Assembly: GCA_030613615.1 (NCBI GenBank)
Contig: JAUWLR010000004.1
Span: 1-44,957, forward strand
Source: Candidatus Eiseniibacteriota bacterium
GTDB taxonomy: Bacteria > Joyebacterota > Joyebacteria > Joyebacterales > Joyebacteraceae
Direction of reading: 5' to 3'
Length of the DNA stretch: 44,957 nucleotides
The notes under the pieces were generated by a model. That model was not told the DNA's origin, made no database searches, and worked only from the letters and a program-made list of their open reading frames with translations. A program made the position numbers and the translations under genes. Positions 25,509-33,367 of this stretch are shown here, piece by piece; position 1 is the stretch's first letter, and the number at the start of each line of letters is the position of its first letter.

Positions 25509-26534
25509 ATGGACGAGAGCGGCAAGATCAAGCTGGCACACGGGAGCGGCGGCGCGCTGATGCACGAGCTCATCAGCGAGCTCATCGTTGCACGGCTCTC
25601 GAACCCGGTCCTGGACGGGCTGGACGACGCCGCGGACATCAGCGACATCATCGCAGCTGCCGGCGAGGGTGACCGGCTGGCCTTCACAACAGATTCCTAC
25701 GTGGTCCAGCCGCTCTTCTTCCCCGGTGGCGACATCGGCAAGCTCTCCGTCTGCGGAACCGTGAACGACCTCGCGATGAAGGGGGCGCGGCCGGCCTATC
25801 TGACGCTGGGACTGGTGCTGGAGGAAGGTCTCCCTGTCGCCGACCTCGTTCGCATACTGGACTCGATTGCGCGGACCTCCGATGCGGCCGGCGTGTCCGT
25901 AGCGGCCGGCGACACCAAGGTCGTCGAGCGCGGTGGGATCGGCGGCGTCATCATCAACACGGCGGGCGTCGGCCTGATTCCGGCCGGAACTAACGTGTCC
26001 GGGGACCGCGCGCGGCCGGGAGACACGGTGATCATCTCCGGCACGATAGGAGACCACGAGACCGCCATACTCGTGGCTCGCGAGGGGCTTCAGCTCGAGC
26101 AGACCATTGAGAGCGACTGCGCGCCGCTGGGCGGCCTCACCGCGGCCGTGCTCGCAGCGTGTCCGGACGTCCACGTCATGCGCGACCCGACCCGCGGGGG
26201 CCTGGGGACGACGCTGAACGAGATAGCTTCCCGCTCGGACGTGAGGATCACGATCAACGAGTCCGCCCTGCCGGTGGACCAAAGAGTTCGTTCCGTATGT
26301 GACATCCTGGGATTCGATCCAATCTACATGGCCAACGAGGGGAAGATGATCGTGGTCGCTCCCTCCTCCTCGGCGGACGCCGTTCTCGATGCCATGAAGA
26401 GCGATCCTCTGGGTCGCAACGCCGCCACTATCGGCGTCGTATCCGAGGGCGGAGGTGTCAGGCTGCGCACGGTGATCGGGGGAGAGCGCCCCGTCGTAAT
26501 GCTCGAGGGTGTCCAGCTGCCCAGGATCTGCTAA
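25509..26534 (+). CDS. hypE: hydrogenase maturation protein HypE
   Basis: HypE dehydrates the carbamoyl group received from HypF to a thiocyanate on its own C-terminal cysteine, using ATP, and passes cyanide to HypC/HypD. The 341-residue protein is of PurM/AIR-synthase type. The N-terminal AHGSGGALMHELI segment and GTVNDLAMKGARP are typical, and DPTRGGLGTTLNEIA contributes to ATP binding. The chain ends in LPRIC, so the essential terminal cysteine is present. AGGAGAAGAGGTAG precedes the ATG. Confidence 0.95.
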   Translation: MDESGKIKLAHGSGGALMHELISELIVARLSNPVLDGLDDAADISDIIAAAGEGDRLAFTTDSYVVQPLFFPGGDIGKLSVCGTVNDLAMKGARPAYLTLGLVLEEGLPVADLVRILDSIARTSDAAGVSVAAGDTKVVERGGIGGVIINTAGVGLIPAGTNVSGDRARPGDTVIISGTIGDHETAILVAREGLQLEQTIESDCAPLGGLTAAVLAACPDVHVMRDPTRGGLGTTLNEIASRSDVRITINESALPVDQRVRSVCDILGFDPIYMANEGKMIVVAPSSSADAVLDAMKSDPLGRNAATIGVVSEGGGVRLRTVIGGERPVVMLEGVQLPRIC

Positions 26535-26544
26535 GGAGCACCGA

Positions 26545-26889
26545 TTGCACGAGCTGTCCATCTGCCAGAGTATGCTCAAGATCGTCGACTCGACGATGGA
26601 GCAGCATGAGGGCGCGAAGCTCCTGAAGATATTTCTGGACATCGGGCGCGGCTCGACCATCGAGCCCATCCTCCTGAGTGAGGCGTTCGAGGTGATCACG
26701 GCGGACGGTCCGTACGCGGGCACGGAGCTCGTGATCAACGACATCCCCATATCGGGGCGGTGCCGCGAGTGCGGCAGAGACTTCACGTACGAAGAGCTCG
26801 CGGTCGGGTGTCCCAACTGCGGCTCGACCAACATCGAGATCACGGCCGGGCTTGAGCTGGACATCAAGGCTCTGGAAGTCGACGACTGA
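26545..26889 (+). CDS. hypA: hydrogenase nickel-insertion protein HypA
   Basis: HypA brings nickel to the hydrogenase large subunit with HypB. I set the start at a TTG (26545) because it gives Met-His-Glu-Leu-Ser; the nickel ligand of this family is His2, directly after the initiator. AAGGAG lies eight bases before it. The 114-residue protein carries the zinc site CREC (about 74-77) and CPNC (about 91-94). The stop is followed by a 107-base gap before hypB. Confidence 0.94.
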   Translation: MHELSICQSMLKIVDSTMEQHEGAKLLKIFLDIGRGSTIEPILLSEAFEVITADGPYAGTELVINDIPISGRCRECGRDFTYEELAVGCPNCGSTNIEITAGLELDIKALEVDD

Positions 26890-26996
26890 TCCACGCGCTG
26901 TCGGGCGCGGCCGGTGCGCCACGGATGCGCACGGCGCCCCACGGGAACGGCGGCGCGACAGCATCGAACGCGGGAGCGACCAGAGAGGAAACTGGA

Positions 26997-27665
26997 ATGA
27001 GCCGAGTGGAGATCGAGAAGAAGATACAGAGCGAGAACGACCGGCTGGCGCAGGAGAATCGCAAGGTGTTCTCTGAAGCGGGCGTGCTCGTGCTCAACAT
27101 TATCAGTTCACCGGGCTCCGGCAAGACGACACTCCTGGAGGCGACGCTGGACCGGCTCGCGGACAAGATGAGAATCGTCGTGATCGAGGGCGACGTGAGC
27201 ACCGAGCGGGACATGGACCGGGTACGGGCGCATGGCGCATCGGGCATCCAGATAAACACCGGCGGCGGCTGCCATCTCTCGGCCAAGATGATAGGTGCGG
27301 TTCTGGGACAGCTAGACCTCGACTCCGCGGAGCTCGTGTTCATCGAGAACGTGGGCAATCTCATATGCCCGTCCACGTACGATCTGGGCGAGGACGTCCG
27401 CATGGTGCTCCTCTCGACGACCGAGGGCGACGACAAGCCGATGAAGTACCCGTCGATCTTCCACGAGGCCAGCCTTGCCGTTCTCAACAAGATCGATCTT
27501 CTGCCGCACCTGACCTACGACGTCGAGAAGGTCGAAAAAGAGATACGCGTGCTCAACCCTGACAGTGAGATACTCAAGCTGTCCGCCGTGACCGGTGAAG
27601 GGATGGACGCGTGGCTCGAGTGGATCCTGGCGAAGCTTCGTGAGAAGAAGAGTGCGCAGACCTAG
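26997..27665 (+). CDS. hypB: hydrogenase nickel GTPase HypB
   Basis: HypB is a SIMIBI-class GTPase that drives nickel delivery with HypA. The 222-residue protein has the P-loop SSPGSGKTT, the switch region VIEGDVSTERD, the metal-site segment GGGCHLSAKM, ENVGNLICP and the guanine motif NKIDLLP. It lacks both the histidine-rich storage stretch and the CxxCGC N-terminal site found in some homologues, so it is the minimal form. The start at 26997 follows GAGAGGAAACTGGA. Only ten bases separate it from the resB-like gene, so the hyp genes and cytochrome c assembly genes may share a transcript. Confidence 0.95.
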   Translation: MSRVEIEKKIQSENDRLAQENRKVFSEAGVLVLNIISSPGSGKTTLLEATLDRLADKMRIVVIEGDVSTERDMDRVRAHGASGIQINTGGGCHLSAKMIGAVLGQLDLDSAELVFIENVGNLICPSTYDLGEDVRMVLLSTTEGDDKPMKYPSIFHEASLAVLNKIDLLPHLTYDVEKVEKEIRVLNPDSEILKLSAVTGEGMDAWLEWILAKLREKKSAQT

Positions 27666-27674
27666 GGGGACTCC

Positions 27675-28847
27675 TTGACGCTCTGGTTAGTTCTGGCTGC
27701 TGTCGTGGTACCGGCCATCTTTCTGAAGAAGTTCCGCCGGTGGCTTTCCTCGATGACGGGCGCGGTGTGGATCCTCGTGGTCCTGGCCGTCATGTCGCTC
27801 CTTGGCGTGACGATCGGTCAGAACCTGCCTCCGGACACGTACACGGACCGCTACGGACAGGTGCTCGGGTCGTTCGTCTACCGCTCAGGTCTGTCCGATA
27901 TCTTCACATCGTGGTACTTCCTTCTTTTCGCCGCCGTGCTCGCCGTGTCTCTCGTCGCGTGCTCGTTCGGTAGGCTGAAGAAACTGGCCGCCGTCCGTGG
28001 CCGCGGCCGGGCGTCCAGGGTCGGGTCGCTCCTTCTTCACGTGTCAATGGTCGTGATACTGGCCGGGGCCGTGGTGACGGCGGTCTTCGGATACCGGTAT
28101 GCGGCGCCCGTGTACCTTTCCGCGGGAGACGAGATGGAGGTTCCAGAGGGCGGCTTCACGATCCGCGTGGACGCGGCGAGCACCGAGTTCAGCGACGAAG
28201 GCGTGGTCTCCGAGTACTTCTCCGACGTCGTCGTCATCGAGGACGGAGAGGAAGTCCTGTCCCAGCGGATCGAAGTCAACAGGCCCCTCATCCACAACGG
28301 GGTCGGTCTCTACCAGCACGAGATGCTTCCGTCCGCGACCTCGGTCAGAGAGGTGCTGTTCGGGATCGTCATCTTGACGGAGGACGGCGAGCTACCTCTC
28401 AGCACGATTGCGGTCCCGTTCAACGAGGAGTTCGAGGTGCCGGGCACCGACATCTCCCTCAAAGTGCTGGAATTCCTGGCGGACTTCACCTACGATATCG
28501 AAAGTGGAACCGCCTCGCTGGTCTCCATCAGCCACCGGAACCCGGCGGTTCTGGTCCGGATATCCGAGGCCGGCAGCGTCATCGACGACAGGTGGATCTT
28601 CGCGGATGTTCAGACCCACCGCAGCGACGCGGGCCTCCCGTGCCGGATCTTCCTCTTCAACTACCTGCCGGACTACGAGAGAGGGCTCACGAGATTCGAA
28701 CTCTCCCGTCAGCCCGGGACGCCACTTCTCTTCATCGGGTTCGCCGCGATGTCCCTGGGGCTCTGCCTCACATTCTGGACGAGGACGGGACGCAGGGAGG
28801 CGGGCGCCCCGACTGCGCGCTCGAAGACCGGCTCAGACCCAGAGTAG
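27675..28847 (+). CDS. resB: ResB-like cytochrome c assembly protein (system II)
   Basis: ResB (Ccs1) works with CcsA to export haem and attach it to apocytochromes outside the membrane. The 390-residue protein has helices at about 2-18, 30-48, 75-95 and 118-140, then a large extracytoplasmic domain, and a last helix near 350-370 before a charged tail. NRPLIHNGVGLYQHEM in the outer domain is typical of the family. The start is a TTG at 27675, nine bases after the hypB stop. The ccsA gene follows, giving the usual system II pair. The haem c proteins at 7.1-8.5 kb are natural clients. Confidence 0.85.
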   Translation: MTLWLVLAAVVVPAIFLKKFRRWLSSMTGAVWILVVLAVMSLLGVTIGQNLPPDTYTDRYGQVLGSFVYRSGLSDIFTSWYFLLFAAVLAVSLVACSFGRLKKLAAVRGRGRASRVGSLLLHVSMVVILAGAVVTAVFGYRYAAPVYLSAGDEMEVPEGGFTIRVDAASTEFSDEGVVSEYFSDVVVIEDGEEVLSQRIEVNRPLIHNGVGLYQHEMLPSATSVREVLFGIVILTEDGELPLSTIAVPFNEEFEVPGTDISLKVLEFLADFTYDIESGTASLVSISHRNPAVLVRISEAGSVIDDRWIFADVQTHRSDAGLPCRIFLFNYLPDYERGLTRFELSRQPGTPLLFIGFAAMSLGLCLTFWTRTGRREAGAPTARSKTGSDPE

Positions 28848-28905
28848 CCGCGTGACTTCGTGAGCGCCGGAGCATGGCGCTCCATACTCCGTGGAGGTGA
28901 ACGAC

Positions 28906-29712
28906 ATGCAGGGTGGAACCGACATGCTTCTCTTCTGGGTGGCGTTCTGGTGCTATCTGGCGGCAACGCTGGGTGCGTCGGTCTACGCGGGCACGCGGAA
29001 GGACGGCGTGAGGACGGCTGTCTTCTACGTCACGCTCCTTGGGTTCGCCTCCAACACGGGCGCGCTCATCATGCGTTCGGTGTTGTCGGGGCACCCGCCG
29101 GTGACGAACCTTTTCGAATACCTGTCCTTCTTCGCGTGGGCCATCGTTCTCGGGTTCCTGCTCATCTGGCGGAAGAAGGGCCTCGAGATGCTGACCGCCT
29201 TCGCGGCGACCATCGCCTTCGCCATGATGGTCATGGCCTCGCTGTTCCCAGCGGACATCTCCAGGCAGCTCATTCCGGCGCTCCAGAGCTACTGGCTGTG
29301 GATACACGTCTCACTGGCGATCCTGGCGGAGGCGGCGTTCGCGGTCGCGTTCGTCGCGTCTCTGATGTGCCTCATGGGGGACAAACGCGGTCACAGGCGG
29401 TTGCCGGATCGCAAGCTGCTGGATTCGATCACGTACCGAGCGATAGGCATCGGGTTCCCGCTCTTCACGGTCGGGGCCCTCTTCGCGGGTGCGGTGTGGG
29501 CCCAGAGAGCCTGGGGCACTCCGTGGTCCTGGGATCCGAAGGAGACGAGCTCGCTCATCGTCTGGCTCATTTATGCCATCTACCTTCACGTCCGCAGGAC
29601 GAGGAAGGGGAGCATTGCCTTGACCTCGGGCCTGTCGGTTCTGGGATTCACGCTGACGATTCTAACGATACTCGGGAGCAAGTTCCTCGGGGGCCTTCAT
29701 TCCTACGGCTAG
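28906..29712 (+). CDS. ccsA: cytochrome c assembly protein CcsA/ResC
   Basis: This 268-residue membrane protein of the haem-handling family has about eight helices and the tryptophan-rich WGTPWSWDPKET loop that presents haem on the outer face. Histidines in SGHPP, WIHVSLA and IYLHVRR are candidate haem ligands. I choose the ATG at 28906 because GTGGAGGTGA five bases upstream is a strong ribosome-binding site; the in-frame GTG at 28891 would use that same site as coding sequence. It partners with the preceding ResB-like protein. Confidence 0.9.
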   Translation: MQGGTDMLLFWVAFWCYLAATLGASVYAGTRKDGVRTAVFYVTLLGFASNTGALIMRSVLSGHPPVTNLFEYLSFFAWAIVLGFLLIWRKKGLEMLTAFAATIAFAMMVMASLFPADISRQLIPALQSYWLWIHVSLAILAEAAFAVAFVASLMCLMGDKRGHRRLPDRKLLDSITYRAIGIGFPLFTVGALFAGAVWAQRAWGTPWSWDPKETSSLIVWLIYAIYLHVRRTRKGSIALTSGLSVLGFTLTILTILGSKFLGGLHSYG

Positions 29713-29728
29713 GCGCCGAGGAGACGGA

Positions 29729-30187
29729 TTGAAGAGAAGCACTGAACTGACGCTGAGGACGTGGATACTCGTCGTCGCCTATCTGGCGCTGATATTCGGA
29801 GTCTCCTCGATCCCGCAGAGCCCGCTCAGCCACACCTGTCTGAAGGTGTCGGACAAGCTGGCGCATCTGGCCGAATACGCGGGCTTCGGCCTGCTTCTGA
29901 CCGTTGCGTTCCGGAGTACGATCCGCCGTATCCCGCGGTGGGTGCTGATGGTGGTCGTGGTGCTCATCGGTGCGGCGGTAGGCGCGCTGGATGAGACCTA
30001 TCAGCTGACAGTGCCCGGGCGGGAGCGCGAGCTCCTTGACTGGGTCGCCGACGTGACGGGCGTCCTGGTCGGTACCGGTGTGGCCATGGCGCTCAGCAGC
30101 TGGATGACGTCGCGCGCCGCCGCGGCCGGGACGGCCGCCGAGAGGCGGCGTCCCGATGCGAGTGAACCCAGACAGGACGGCAGGTGA
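29729..30187 (+). CDS. VanZ-like membrane protein
   Basis: The 152-residue protein has four predicted helices (about 9-27, 50-64, 70-90, 105-125). It carries the VanZ-type pattern VSSIPQSPLS, SDKLAHLAEYAGFGLLL and DETYQLTVPGRE with VADVTGVLVG. VanZ confers teicoplanin tolerance in enterococci, but most chromosomal members have no known role, so I make no claim of resistance. The start is a TTG behind GAGGAGACGGA. The Ala/Arg-rich tail is probably disordered. It lies 7 bases before hisS. Confidence 0.82.
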   Translation: MKRSTELTLRTWILVVAYLALIFGVSSIPQSPLSHTCLKVSDKLAHLAEYAGFGLLLTVAFRSTIRRIPRWVLMVVVVLIGAAVGALDETYQLTVPGRERELLDWVADVTGVLVGTGVAMALSSWMTSRAAAAGTAAERRRPDASEPRQDGR

Positions 30188-30194
30188 TCGACAC

Positions 30195-31472
30195 ATGAGA
30201 TACAAGGCTCCACGCGGAACGCGCGACGTACTCCCCGAAGAATCCTGGAAATGGCAACGCCTCGAACGTGTCTTCAGGGCGACCGCCGATCGGTTCGGGT
30301 ATCGTGAGATCCGGCTGCCGGTCTTTGAGGAGACGGAACTCTTCGCCCGCGGCATCGGCGACGCGACGGACATCGTCCGGAAGGAGATGTACACCTTCAC
30401 GGACCGGAAGGGGCGCAGCCTGACCCTGCGTCCGGAGGGCACGGCCGGGGTCGTGCGGTCGTTCATCGAGCACAACATGGGGCGTGGCTCTCGACTGACG
30501 AAGCTCTACTACTTCTGCCCGATGTTCCGCTACGAGCGCCCGCAGGCCGGTCGCTACCGTCAGTTCTGGCAGTGGGGTCTCGAAGCGATCGGCTCGATGA
30601 AACCCGCCGTCGACGCGGAGATCATTCACTTCTCGGTCAGTCTGTTCGAGAGCCTTGGGCTCGCGGGAGCCGAGGCGCGCGTGAGCAGCGCCGGGTGCCC
30701 GAAGTGCACGCCGGCCTACAACGAGCTTCTGAGGGAGAGACTAGCAGGGTCGCTCGATCAGTTCTGCGACGACTGCCAGGTGAGATACGAGCGCAACCCG
30801 CGCCGCATGTTCGACTGTAAGAACGAGCACTGTCTTGAGCTCCTGAAGGACGCCCCTTCGATCCTGGAATCGCTGTGCGACGAATGTGCCGAGCACTTCG
30901 CGAGGGTCCAGGATCTCCTCACGAGGACGTCCGTCCGGTTCGTGGTCGACACGTCAATGGCGCGAGGGCTCGACTACTACACGAAGACGGTATTCGAAGT
31001 GCACCACGAAGGGCTCGGGGCGCAGAGCGCGCTCTGCGGGGGAGGTCGGTACGACGCCCTCGTCGAGGAGCTGGGCGGTGCGGCGACACCGGCGTGCGGT
31101 GTGTCGTCAGGCGTGGAGAGGCTCCTGACCGCACTTGCGGACACGGGCGTCATGGCAGGATCGGAGCCCGGGCCTGCCATCTACGTCGCTTCCCTCGGAA
31201 GCGATGCCGCCCTCGCCGCGGCGACGGTGATCGCGGAGCTGCGCAAGTCGGTCTCGGTCGAGACCGACTATCAGGGGCGAAGCCTCAAGGCGCAGATGAA
31301 GGAAGCCGGGAAGCTGGGCGCCGGCCACGTCGTGATCATCGGTGAGGACGAAGTCGCGCGCGGCGTCGCCGTGGTCAAGAACATGACGACCGGCGAGCAG
31401 GACGAGGTGGCGGCGGATAAGGTCGCCGCGCTCCTGTCCGAGCGCCTCGCCTCAGCGGGCGGCGGCACGTAG
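30195..31472 (+). CDS. hisS: histidyl-tRNA synthetase
   Basis: The 425-residue class II enzyme charges tRNA-His. Seen in order: KAPRGTRDVLPEE at the N-terminus, motif 1, motif 2 (FRYERPQAGRYRQFWQWG), the histidine-specific RGLDYYTKTVFEV, motif 3 near GGGRYDALVEELGG with GVSSGVERLL, and the anticodon domain from about 330. The start at 30195 gives the standard N-terminus; an upstream in-frame Met adds residues inside the vanZ-like gene. Length is normal. Cysteines around 175-235 (CPKC, CDDC, CDEC) form an insert suggestive of a zinc site. Confidence 0.96.
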   Translation: MRYKAPRGTRDVLPEESWKWQRLERVFRATADRFGYREIRLPVFEETELFARGIGDATDIVRKEMYTFTDRKGRSLTLRPEGTAGVVRSFIEHNMGRGSRLTKLYYFCPMFRYERPQAGRYRQFWQWGLEAIGSMKPAVDAEIIHFSVSLFESLGLAGAEARVSSAGCPKCTPAYNELLRERLAGSLDQFCDDCQVRYERNPRRMFDCKNEHCLELLKDAPSILESLCDECAEHFARVQDLLTRTSVRFVVDTSMARGLDYYTKTVFEVHHEGLGAQSALCGGGRYDALVEELGGAATPACGVSSGVERLLTALADTGVMAGSEPGPAIYVASLGSDAALAAATVIAELRKSVSVETDYQGRSLKAQMKEAGKLGAGHVVIIGEDEVARGVAVVKNMTTGEQDEVAADKVAALLSERLASAGGGT

Positions 31473-31552
31473 CTCAGGCGAGCGGGACGGCACTGCGGTT
31501 CTCGAGCGGTGATTGATTCGAACATCCGATACCACCGGAGACGGACACAGAG

Positions 31553-33367
31553 ATGAAACTGGAACAGATGGGGTCACTCAGACGAACGCACACCTGCGGA
31601 GCGCTTCAAAAAGAAGACGCGGGGCACGAGGCCGTGCTGATGGGATGGGTCCACCGCCGCCGTGATCTGGGCGGTCTCCTCTTCATCGACCTCAGAGACA
31701 AGTACGGCACGACACAGGTGGTCTTCCGCCCTGACGACGATCAGGAGCTGCACGCGAAGGCCGGGAAGCTCGGAGCGGAGTACGTCGTTGCCGTTCGCGG
31801 CGAGGTGTCCGAACGTCCCGAGGGCATGCTGAATCCGGACCTGCCCACAGGCGAGGTCGAGCTCATCGCCCGCGAACTCATCGTTCTGAACGCGTCTCTG
31901 ACACCACCCTTCGTCCTTGAGGAACCGGTGAAGGCGACCGACGAACTGCGTCTGGAGTACCGCTATCTGGACCTCCGCCGTCCCCACATGCAGCGGTTGA
32001 TCGAGGCGCGCCACGTGGCGGCTCAAACGACGCGCGCCTACCTCACGGAGCAGGGTTTCACCGAGATAGAAACACCTCTTCTCGCCAAGAAGACACCGGA
32101 GGGCGCCCGCGACTTCGTCGTACCGTCGCGCCTCTATCCAGGCAAGGTCTACGCGCTGCCGCAGTCGCCACAGCTCTACAAACAGATATTGATGGTGGGC
32201 GGATGCGACCGCTACTTCCAGATAGCGCGGTGTCTGCGGGACGAGGACCTCCGCAGCGACCGTCAGCCCGAGCACACACAGATCGATTTCGAGATGAGCT
32301 TCGTGACCGAGGACGACGTCTTCGGTGTCGCGGAAGGATTGATGCAGTCGATATGGCGCGCCGTGCGCGGTGACGAGCTGACCGTTCCCTTCCCGAGGCT
32401 CGCGTACCGGGACGCGATGCTCCGCTACGGAACCGATAAGCCGGACGTCCGGTTCGGGATGGAGATAGTCGACCTGACCGACGCGGTTCGCGAGTCCGAG
32501 TTCAGAGTTTTTCGGGCGACCATCGAGGACGGCGGCGTGGTCCGCTGTCTGAACGCGTCGGGCTGCGCCGGGTGGTCACGCAAGGACATCGATACGAAAG
32601 AGGTGCTGGCGAAGAAGTGGGGTGCGAAGGGACTGGCCTGGGCGAAGGTCGAGGACGGGGGGTTAGCCGGCGGGATCAGCAAGTTCCTGTCTGAGGGCGA
32701 GGTCGCGACGATCGTCGAGAGGGCCTCCGCCACCGACGGCGACATCATCCTCTTCGTTGCGGACAAGGAAGCTGTCGTCGCCCGCGTCCTCGGGAACCTC
32801 AGGGTGGTCCTCAGGGACGAACTCTCGCTCGTGTCCTCGGACGACTTCGCGTTCACGTGGGTCACGGAGTTCCCGCTCTTCGCAAGGAACGAGGAAACCG
32901 GCGCCTGGGAGGCGGAGCACCACATGTTCTCGATGCCCAGGGAGCAGGACCTCGAGTTTCTCGAGACGGACCCGGGCAGGGTGCTCGGGCGGCTGTACGA
33001 TCTCGTGTGCAACGGTTTCGAGCTGGCGTCGGGCTCCATCCGGATCCACAGGCGTGACATCCAGGAGCGGGTGATGAAGGTCGTCGGGATATCGGCGGAG
33101 GACGCCGACAGACGTTTCGGCTTCCTTCTGAAGGCGTTCGAGTACGGAGCGCCGCCGCACGGCGGACTTGCCCCGGGCCTAGACAGGATCGTCATGATCC
33201 TGACCGGCGAGGCCGGCATCCGCGACACCATCGCCTTCCCCAAGACGTACCGCGGACTGTCACTGATGGACGGCTCGCCGTCGGACGTTGAGCAGGAAGT
33301 GCTCGACGAACTCGGGATAGCTCTGGCGGAGAAGCGCGAGCCCGCCGCCGGGGAGAACGATGACTAG
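31553..33367 (+). CDS. aspS: aspartyl-tRNA synthetase, bacterial type
   Basis: The 604-residue enzyme has the bacterial layout. The N-terminal OB-fold anticodon domain (VLMGWVHRRRDLGGLLFIDLRD) comes first, then motif 2 (ARCLRDEDLRSDRQPEHTQ), the GAD insertion domain (about 290-420) and motif 3 (GGLAPGLDRIVMIL). Whether it charges only tRNA-Asp or also tRNA-Asn cannot be read by eye. It follows hisS, a common bacterial pairing. Its last eight bases overlap the next gene, a sulfatase-fold protein. Confidence 0.96.
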   Translation: MKLEQMGSLRRTHTCGALQKEDAGHEAVLMGWVHRRRDLGGLLFIDLRDKYGTTQVVFRPDDDQELHAKAGKLGAEYVVAVRGEVSERPEGMLNPDLPTGEVELIARELIVLNASLTPPFVLEEPVKATDELRLEYRYLDLRRPHMQRLIEARHVAAQTTRAYLTEQGFTEIETPLLAKKTPEGARDFVVPSRLYPGKVYALPQSPQLYKQILMVGGCDRYFQIARCLRDEDLRSDRQPEHTQIDFEMSFVTEDDVFGVAEGLMQSIWRAVRGDELTVPFPRLAYRDAMLRYGTDKPDVRFGMEIVDLTDAVRESEFRVFRATIEDGGVVRCLNASGCAGWSRKDIDTKEVLAKKWGAKGLAWAKVEDGGLAGGISKFLSEGEVATIVERASATDGDIILFVADKEAVVARVLGNLRVVLRDELSLVSSDDFAFTWVTEFPLFARNEETGAWEAEHHMFSMPREQDLEFLETDPGRVLGRLYDLVCNGFELASGSIRIHRRDIQERVMKVVGISAEDADRRFGFLLKAFEYGAPPHGGLAPGLDRIVMILTGEAGIRDTIAFPKTYRGLSLMDGSPSDVEQEVLDELGIALAEKREPAAGENDD

